DNA from: Rudaea sp.
GTDB taxonomy: Bacteria; Pseudomonadota; Gammaproteobacteria; Xanthomonadales; Rhodanobacteraceae
Assembly: GCA_025934455.1 (NCBI GenBank)
Contig: JAICYA010000040.1
Location: forward strand, 1 to 9,698
Reading direction: 5' to 3'
DNA: 9,698 bases
Each line of letters begins with the position of its first letter. Position 1 is the first letter of the stretch. Both the position numbers and the translations under genes were made by a program. A model generated the notes under the pieces. It had not been told where the DNA came from. It ran no database searches and saw only the letters and a list, made by a program, of their open reading frames with translations. Shown here piece after piece: positions 1-9,698 of this stretch.

Positions 1-1307
1 ATCGCATTCAGCGCCACCGATTTGCCCGAGCCGGTGGTACCGGCAACGAGCAGGTGTGGCATCTTGGCCAAATCCACGACCACCGCACGCCCGCCGATAT
101 CCTTGCCGAGCGCGAGCGCCAGCGGCGATTTGACCGTGTCGTACTTTTCCGAACGCAGGATTTCCGACAAGTAAACGATCTCGCGGTTCACGTTCGGGAT
201 TTCCAGACCGATCACCGATTTGCCCGGAATCACGTCGACCACGCGCACACTGACCACCGACAGCCCGCGCGCGATGTCCTTGTCGAGGTTGCTGATCTGC
301 GAGCCCTTGATGCCGGCCGCCGGCTGCAACTCGAAGCGCGTGATCACCGGCCCCGGGAACACACCGACGACGTGCGCATCGATGCGGAAATCCTTGAGCT
401 TGAGTTCGACCTGGCGCGACAGCGCCTCGAGGGTTTCCTCGGAATAACCCTTGACCTGCTGCTGCGGCTCGTCGAGCAGGGACAGCGGCGGCAGGTCGGA
501 ATTGGCGATGCCCGAGAACAGCGGAATCTGCTGCTCGGCTTCGGCGCGCCTGCTTTTTTCGATGGGCGCCAGCGTGGGTTCGATCTTGATCGGCTCGCGC
601 CGCGATTGCTTGACGGTCTCGATCTTGCGCGTTTCTTCGCGCGCGCTGCGCGCGGCGCGCGCAACGCGGATGTCGGCAGCCTTGCGCGTGCTCGCGCCGA
701 GCCAGCCGAACACGACGAGCGTGCCGCGACCGATCGCGTCCATCACGCGGAACCAGGAAATCCCGGTCGCCAGGGTCAGGGCGACCAGGAAGATCGCGAG
801 CAGGAACAAACTGGCGCCGAGATGGCCGAAGCCGCGCTGCAGTTGCCCGCCGACGATTTCACCGAGCACGCCGCCGGCGCCAATTCCAGGCGGCATGCCG
901 ACAGCGGAAAGCTGCAGGTGGGCAAGGCCCGTACCGCCGATGAAGAACGCCACACCACCGATCAGGCGCAGCGTTGGTTCCAGCGAGGATTTCTGTTCGG
1001 TGCCGGGTACGCGGAACAAGGCCAGCCCGACCGTGAACAACAGCAGCGGGAACGCGTAGGCCAGGAAACCGAACAGCGAGAAGGCTATGTCGGCGATCCA
1101 CGCACCAACCGCCCCGCCGAGGTTCTGCACCTGTTGCGCGTGTGCGGCGGCATGGTTCCAGCCCGGATCGTCCGTGCTGTAGGTGATCAGGCACAGGAAC
1201 AGATAGACGGCGACCGGCGCGAGCAGCAAGAACGCGGCTTCGCGCAGCCGCCGCTGCATCGCTTCGGACGGATCGCCGCCGGATTTATTCCTGGAATCGC
1301 GCGCCAC
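1..1307 (-). CDS. ftsK: DNA translocase FtsK, N-terminal part (cut by window edge)
   Basis: FtsK is a septum-anchored ATPase that pumps chromosome termini across the closing division site and activates XerCD at dif. Translating the minus strand gives about 435 codons. Four hydrophobic segments (about residues 24-43, 75-98, 113-130 and 163-185) form the FtsK_4TM anchor. A short Arg/Lys/Glu-rich linker follows (about 205-240), then the alpha domain (YSEETLEALSRQVE onward). The frame ends just after Walker A GTTGSGKS (residues 423-430, bases 41-18), so the rest of the motor and the gamma domain lie outside. With such a short linker the full protein should be about 780 residues, far shorter than the 1329 of E. 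coli. I chose GTG at 1307 because it adds a polar N-terminus before the first membrane segment. ATG at 1259 is the alternative, and neither has a good Shine-Dalgarno. ald ends 41 bp upstream, so co-transcription is possible. Confidence 0.96.
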   Translation of the reverse strand, partial: MARDSRNKSGGDPSEAMQRRLREAAFLLLAPVAVYLFLCLITYSTDDPGWNHAAAHAQQVQNLGGAVGAWIADIAFSLFGFLAYAFPLLLFTVGLALFRVPGTEQKSSLEPTLRLIGGVAFFIGGTGLAHLQLSAVGMPPGIGAGGVLGEIVGGQLQRGFGHLGASLFLLAIFLVALTLATGISWFRVMDAIGRGTLVVFGWLGASTRKAADIRVARAARSAREETRKIETVKQSRREPIKIEPTLAPIEKSRRAEAEQQIPLFSGIANSDLPPLSLLDEPQQQVKGYSEETLEALSRQVELKLKDFRIDAHVVGVFPGPVITRFELQPAAGIKGSQISNLDKDIARGLSVVSVRVVDVIPGKSVIGLEIPNVNREIVYLSEILRSEKYDTVKSPLALALGKDIGGRAVVVDLAKMPHLLVAGTTGSGKSVALNA

Positions 1308-1319
1308 CGCGTGAATCTA

Positions 1320-1348
1320 CTTGAAATTCAGCTTTTAGGCTATTGTTT

Positions 1349-1353
<5 letters not shown>
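1320..1353. repeat. Inverted repeat spanning the ald stop and the ald-ftsK gap
   Basis: CTTGAAA at 1320-1326 is perfectly repeated in inverse as TTTCAAG at 1347-1353, with 20 bases between. A nested AGC/GCT pair (1330-1332 and 1339-1341) could extend the hairpin. It lies in an AT-rich island within GC-rich surroundings and includes the ald stop codon (1349-1351). It has no long U-tract and a weak A/T-rich stem, so it is a poor intrinsic terminator. It might be part of an ftsK promoter or operator (TTGAAA on the minus strand at 1352-1347 resembles a -35), or chance. Function is inference only. Confidence 0.4.
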
Positions 1354-3501
<2,148 letters not shown>

Positions 3502-3508
3502 GAAGCCG

Positions 3509-4660
3509 ATGTCGGAACGGCTTGCAGTCAGGATTCATCCACGGCTGAGCGAAATCCCTGCCGCAGACTGGAACGCCCTGCTCCCCGACGACAATCCCTT
3601 CCTCGATCATGCTTTCCTTTCCGGCCTGGAGGAACACGGCTGTCTTGATGCCACACATGGCTGGCGGGCGCATCATCTGGGCATTTATGAAAACGGCAAA
3701 CTCGCCGCTGCCGCGCCGTTGTACCTGAAAACCAACTCCCACGGCGAGTTCGTGTTCGACTGGTCGTGGGCGCACGCCTACGCGCGCAACAGCCTGGACT
3801 ACTACCCGAAACTGCTGTGCGCCGTGCCCTATTCGCCCGTCGCGGGGCCGCGCCTGCTCGGCGCTCCCGCGTTGCGCGGGAATCTGATCGATGCAATCCG
3901 GGCCGAATGCGACCGGCTCGAGTTGTCGTCGGCACACCTGAATTTCTGCACGGACGCCGACGCCAAGGCGTTAGCCGAACGCGGCGAGTGGCTGCCGCGA
4001 TTCGATTGGCAATTCCACTGGGTGAACAAACCGATTGAATCGGGCGGTTGGCGCGATTTCGACGATTTCCTCGCTGCGCTGAAACCGAAGAAGCGCAAGA
4101 ACATACGCCAGGAACGCACGCACGTCGCAGCGGCTGGCGTGCGTTGCGAGATTCGCCGAGGCGATGAAATCGATGCCGAAACCTGGCGACGCATCCATCT
4201 GTTCTATTCGGCGACATTTGACGAGAAAGGCAATTATCCGGCGCTGACACTGAAATTTTTCCGTCATCTCGGGCGCGCCATGCCGGATCGCGTGCTTGCG
4301 GTACTCGCCTGGCGCGGAGTGGACCTGATCGCGGCCGCCCTGCTACTGCGCAGCCACGACACGCTGTACGGGCGTTACTGGGGCTGCACGGAAGTCATCC
4401 CCGGCCTGCACTTCGAAGTGTGCTACTACCAGGGCATCGATTATTGCCTGCGCCATGGTTTGCGGCGCTTCGAGCCGGGCGCGCAGGGCGAGCACAAGCT
4501 TGCGCGTGGATTCCTGCCGGCTGCGACGCATTCGTTCCACTACGTTGCCGACCTCCGCTTCCGGGCCGCCATCGCGGATGCGCTCGCACGCGAGAGCCAG
4601 GCTCTGCACGCCTATGGCGACGAATTACTGGCGCATTCGCCGTATGCGGAACCGGCATGA
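3509..4660 (+). CDS. FemAB-like / GNAT-fold protein (PF04339-type), function unknown
   Basis: The 383-residue product resembles the family once called DUF482 and now listed as FemAB-like 'peptidoglycan biosynthesis/recognition' (PF04339). I recognise it by the early NPFLDHAFLSGLEEHG block (29-44), the basic segment LKPKKRKNIRQERTHV (191-206), the central YGRYWGCTEVIPGLHFEVCYYQGIDYC (287-313) and the FEPGAQGEHKLARGF block (321-335). There is no signal peptide or membrane segment, so it is probably cytoplasmic. The start at 3509 comes 7 bases after the trxB stop, with AGAAG just upstream. An in-frame ATG at 3464 would overlap trxB and adds unlike sequence. Its stop overlaps the aat start as ATGA, so the two are probably translationally coupled. 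Annotators usually call it a GNAT N-acetyltransferase, but its substrate and reaction are not known to me. Confidence 0.88.
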   Translation: MSERLAVRIHPRLSEIPAADWNALLPDDNPFLDHAFLSGLEEHGCLDATHGWRAHHLGIYENGKLAAAAPLYLKTNSHGEFVFDWSWAHAYARNSLDYYPKLLCAVPYSPVAGPRLLGAPALRGNLIDAIRAECDRLELSSAHLNFCTDADAKALAERGEWLPRFDWQFHWVNKPIESGGWRDFDDFLAALKPKKRKNIRQERTHVAAAGVRCEIRRGDEIDAETWRRIHLFYSATFDEKGNYPALTLKFFRHLGRAMPDRVLAVLAWRGVDLIAAALLLRSHDTLYGRYWGCTEVIPGLHFEVCYYQGIDYCLRHGLRRFEPGAQGEHKLARGFLPAATHSFHYVADLRFRAAIADALARESQALHAYGDELLAHSPYAEPA

Positions 4661-5382
4661 TCCGCATTCCAATCCTGCAGCCCGGCAGTCTCGATTCGTT
4701 CCCGCCGGTTGAATCCGCGTTCCGAGAACCGGACGGACTGCTTGCCGCCGGCGGCGATCTTTCGCCCGAACGCCTGCTCGACGCCTACCGACACGGGATT
4801 TTCCCCTGGTATTCGGAAGGCCAGCCGATCCTGTGGTGGTCGCCCGACCCGCGCACCGTGTTTGCGACGGATCGCGTCCACGTTTCGACGCGACTGAAAC
4901 GCTGGTTGCGGCATTGCGATTGGACGATCGCGGCCGACCGCAACTTCGCGGGCGTGATGCGCGCCTGTGCCGCTCCACGCGCGACCCAAACCGGCACTTG
5001 GATCACGTCTGAAATCTACTCGGCCTACTGCTGGTTGCACTCGCTGGGCCACGCGCACTCGGTCGAGGTTTACGACGGCAACACACTGGCCGGCGGCATC
5101 TACGGCGTCGCGATCGGGCGCATGTTCTTCGGCGAATCCATGTTCAGCGCCGAAACCAATGGCTCGAAAGTCGCCCTGATCGCCCTGTGCCGCGTCCTGC
5201 GCGAATGGGATTTCGCCTTGCTCGATGCCCAGGTCGCCTCCGAGCATCTGATGACCATGGGAGCCTTTACCATGCCGCGCGCAAAATTCGTGAACTACGT
5301 CGCCAAGGCCAGTGCCGTGGCGTTTCGCAGCGGCTCCTGGCATGAGCGCTGGCCGCTGTCGACAGCGCGCGAATTGGCCTGA
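4657..5382 (+). CDS. aat: Leucyl/phenylalanyl-tRNA--protein transferase
   Basis: Aat transfers Leu or Phe from aminoacyl-tRNA to proteins with N-terminal Lys or Arg, creating N-degrons read by ClpS and degraded by ClpAP. The 241-residue product has normal length and family motifs: GLLAAGGDLSPERLLDAYRHG with IFPWY (27-52), WWSPDPRTVF (60-69), TWITSEIYSAYCWLHSLGHA (114-133) and FFGESMFS (157-164). Its last conserved block, LLDAQVASEHLMTMGA (188-203), matches the E. coli IDCQ...SLGA block. E160 and D190 correspond to the E. coli residues implicated in catalysis. The start ATG at 4657 overlaps the upstream stop by 4 bases (ATGA), and GCGGA lies upstream within the preceding gene. clpS and clpA, its pathway partners, are 0.4-3 kb downstream on the other strand. 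Confidence 0.98.
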   Translation: MIRIPILQPGSLDSFPPVESAFREPDGLLAAGGDLSPERLLDAYRHGIFPWYSEGQPILWWSPDPRTVFATDRVHVSTRLKRWLRHCDWTIAADRNFAGVMRACAAPRATQTGTWITSEIYSAYCWLHSLGHAHSVEVYDGNTLAGGIYGVAIGRMFFGESMFSAETNGSKVALIALCRVLREWDFALLDAQVASEHLMTMGAFTMPRAKFVNYVAKASAVAFRSGSWHERWPLSTARELA

Positions 5383-5420
5383 CTTGCCGACTGTCGCGGC
5401 GCCGTGGCACCTTCGTGTAG

Positions 5421-5426
5421 TAGAAT
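5421..5426 (+). promoter_or_regulatory. Candidate -10 element of infA
   Basis: TAGAAT lies 43 bases before the infA start in the 86-bp aat-infA gap, and would start transcription near 5433. No clear -35 is present at 16-18 bp, so the assignment is weak. infA usually has its own strong promoter because IF-1 is needed in stoichiometric amounts with ribosomes, which is why a promoter is expected in this gap. Confidence 0.35.
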
Positions 5427-5468
5427 GCCGCGCCGCGGGCACAGCCTCAGCCCCGAAACAGAGAGCCA

Positions 5469-5687
5469 ATGGCCAAAGACGACCAAATCGAAATGGAAGG
5501 CACGGTGCTCGACACCCTGCCCAACACCATGTTCCGCGTGCAACTGGAAAACGGCCACATCGTGACCGCGCACATTTCCGGGCGCATGCGCAAGAATTAC
5601 ATCCGCATCCTGACCGGCGACAAGGTCAAGGTGGAAATGACGCCCTACGATCTGACCAAGGGGCGGATCACGTACCGCATGAAATGA
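5469..5687 (+). CDS. infA: Translation initiation factor IF-1
   Basis: IF-1 binds the 30S A site and assists IF-2 and IF-3 in start-codon selection. The 72-residue product is exactly the usual length and is a single S1-type OB fold. It carries the invariant FRVQLENGH (22-30), the run from [13 protein letters not shown] (36-48) to [13 protein letters not shown] (50-62), and the KGRITYR end. The start at 5469 has GAGAG 3 bases upstream and gives [13 protein letters not shown], the standard N-terminus. It is separated from aat by 86 bp with its own candidate promoter, and ends 18 bp before a strong hairpin terminator. In E. coli, infA also lies between aat and clpA. Confidence 0.99.
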   Translation: MAKDDQIEMEGTVLDTLPNTMFRVQLENGHIVTAHISGRMRKNYIRILTGDKVKVEMTPYDLTKGRITYRMK

Positions 5688-5705
5688 CTGCGGTGCACTG
5701 ACATG

Positions 5706-5732
5706 AAAACGGCGGCCCATGGCCGCCGTTTT
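5706..5732. terminator. Bidirectional intrinsic terminator between infA and clpA
   Basis: AAAACGGCGGCC (5706-5717), a 3-base loop CAT, then GGCCGCCGTTTT (5721-5732) form a perfect 12-bp inverted repeat. The GC-rich core is flanked by A-tract and T-tract, so it reads as a rho-independent terminator on both strands. It lies 18 bp after the infA stop and 34 bp after the clpA stop of the opposing operon, which is where convergent genes need one. Confidence 0.93.
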
Positions 5733-5766
5733 GCTTTCAATATCGCCGGAAGTTACTCGACCCGAA

Positions 5767-8040
<2,274 letters not shown>

Positions 8041-8079
8041 GATGTACTCGGAGAGGGAATACAGCCTAGATAGGGTCTT

Positions 8080-8409
8080 TTACGCCTTTTCCAACGTGCA
8101 CAACAGGGGATGCTGGTGCGAACGCGAGAACTCGTTGACCTGGGTGACCTTGGTTTCGGCGACTTCGCGCGTGAACACGCCGCACACGCCCTTGCCGCGC
8201 GTATGCACGTGCAACATGACCTGCGTGGCCAATTCGCGGTTCATGCTGAAAAACGTCTCCAGCACCGCCACCACGAATTCCATCGGCGTGAAATCGTCGT
8301 TGAGGATCACCACTTGATACAGCGGCGGGCGCGCGACTTCCGGCCGCGCCTCCTCGACCGCCAGGCCGCGTTGATGTTCTTGTTCGGTATGCTGCGACAT
8401 CGTTGACAT
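8080..8409 (-). CDS. clpS: ATP-dependent Clp protease adaptor ClpS
   Basis: ClpS binds proteins with N-terminal Leu, Phe, Tyr or Trp and hands them to the N-domain of ClpA. The 109-residue product has a flexible N-terminal tail (about 1-28), needed for delivery to ClpA in known ClpS. The folded core carries the N-degron pocket signature [12 protein letters not shown] (35-46, with N37, D38, D39 and M43) and the pocket histidine H69 in HVHTRGKG. The C-terminus [13 protein letters not shown]...[10 protein letters not shown] is nearly the family consensus. I chose ATG at 8409 because it is the first in-frame ATG after the candidate promoter. ATG at 8400 (MSQHTEQ) is equally possible, and neither has a strong Shine-Dalgarno. 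The frame continues upstream to 8490, but that would run through the promoter. It is first in the clpS-clpA operon. Confidence 0.97.
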   Translation of the reverse strand: MSTMSQHTEQEHQRGLAVEEARPEVARPPLYQVVILNDDFTPMEFVVAVLETFFSMNRELATQVMLHVHTRGKGVCGVFTREVAETKVTQVNEFSRSHQHPLLCTLEKA

Positions 8410-8428
8410 GGACCGGTTTTCCGCTTCG

Positions 8429-8434
8429 ATTATA
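8429..8434 (-). promoter_or_regulatory. Candidate -10 element of clpS-clpA
   Basis: The minus strand reads TATAAT here, a perfect -10, 19 bases before the ATG at 8409. Transcription would start near 8422, giving a leader of only about a dozen bases before that ATG. The -35 is poor: TTGCGC lies at a 15-bp spacing. An inverted repeat fills the spacer immediately upstream. Confidence 0.55.
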
Positions 8435-8453
8435 GCGCCCGTACCGCGGGCGC
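8435..8453. repeat. 7-bp inverted repeat in the clpS promoter spacer
   Basis: GCGCCCG (8435-8441) and CGGGCGC (8447-8453) are perfect inverse repeats with a 5-base centre. The repeat abuts the clpS -10 element and occupies the space between -10 and -35, a classical operator position. It would also form a stable hairpin on the nudJ side, but without a T-tract, so a terminator is unlikely. No known regulator site is recognised. Confidence 0.5.
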
Positions 8454-8492
8454 AATGCCTCTTTGTAAGGCCTGCTCGTGTAACATTCAAGC

Positions 8493-9698
<1,206 letters not shown>

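Noticed and set aside
5354..5367. 14-bp perfect palindrome CGCTGTCGACAGCG near the aat 3' end
   Set aside because: About one such palindrome is expected by chance in a window this long, and it lies inside coding sequence with no T-tract.
5404..5420. Sigma-54-like TGGCAC before infA
   Set aside because: The required GC of the -12 element is not at the correct 10-base spacing from GG, so the site fails the consensus.
5688..5766. A tRNA-Ser gene between clpA and infA, as in E. coli
   Set aside because: The 79-bp gap holds only the terminator and a small duplication; no cloverleaf or T-arm sequence is seen.
8403..8435. Perfect TTGACA on the plus strand with GATTAT downstream, as a nudJ promoter
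   Set aside because: The spacer is 19 bp and the -10 matches at only 4 of 6; the TTGACA is the complement of the clpS start region and is probably coincidental.

Overview
The window is a GC-rich, densely coded stretch of bacterial chromosome. It reads as an ordinary housekeeping region of a gammaproteobacterium, most likely of the Xanthomonadales (Lysobacterales). The protein families and their order (ftsK, ald | trxB, FemAB-like, aat, infA | clpA, clpS | nudJ, mnmA) point there, as does a 319-residue TrxB and a 757-residue ClpA. This placement rests on family recognition and remembered gene order, not on a search. I see no insertion sequence, phage gene, CRISPR array, tRNA, rRNA or defence module, and no gene-free stretch longer than about 120 bases.

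Layout. Positions 1-1307 (minus) hold the N-terminal part of the DNA translocase FtsK, cut by the window edge just after its Walker A motif. Immediately upstream on the same strand is ald (1349-2422), alanine dehydrogenase. A 119-bp divergent intergenic region with a 16-bp tandem repeat separates it from a tight plus-strand cluster: trxB (2542-3501), a FemAB-like protein (3509-4660) and aat (4657-5382). infA (5469-5687) follows with its own probable promoter. A strong bidirectional terminator hairpin (5706-5732) closes that strand. The minus-strand pair clpS (8409-8080) and clpA (8040-5767) converges on it. A short divergent promoter region (8410-8492) leads to nudJ (8493-8975), which overlaps mnmA (8972 to the window end) by 4 bp.

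How the genes work together. Aat, ClpS and ClpA are the bacterial Leu/N-degron pathway: Aat adds Leu or Phe to protein N-termini, ClpS captures such N-termini, and ClpA unfolds the substrate for ClpP (not in the window). The same genes also lie together around infA in Escherichia coli. nudJ-mnmA is likewise a pairing known from E. coli.

I did not find a clear undescribed system. The best lead is the uncharacterised FemAB-like protein, translationally coupled to Aat. Fem-type enzymes and Aat both use aminoacyl-tRNA and share the GNAT fold, so a tRNA-dependent transferase role is a testable guess. Several small non-coding structures are recorded separately: the tandem repeat before ald/trxB, an inverted repeat at the ald-ftsK junction, and an inverted repeat inside the clpS promoter.
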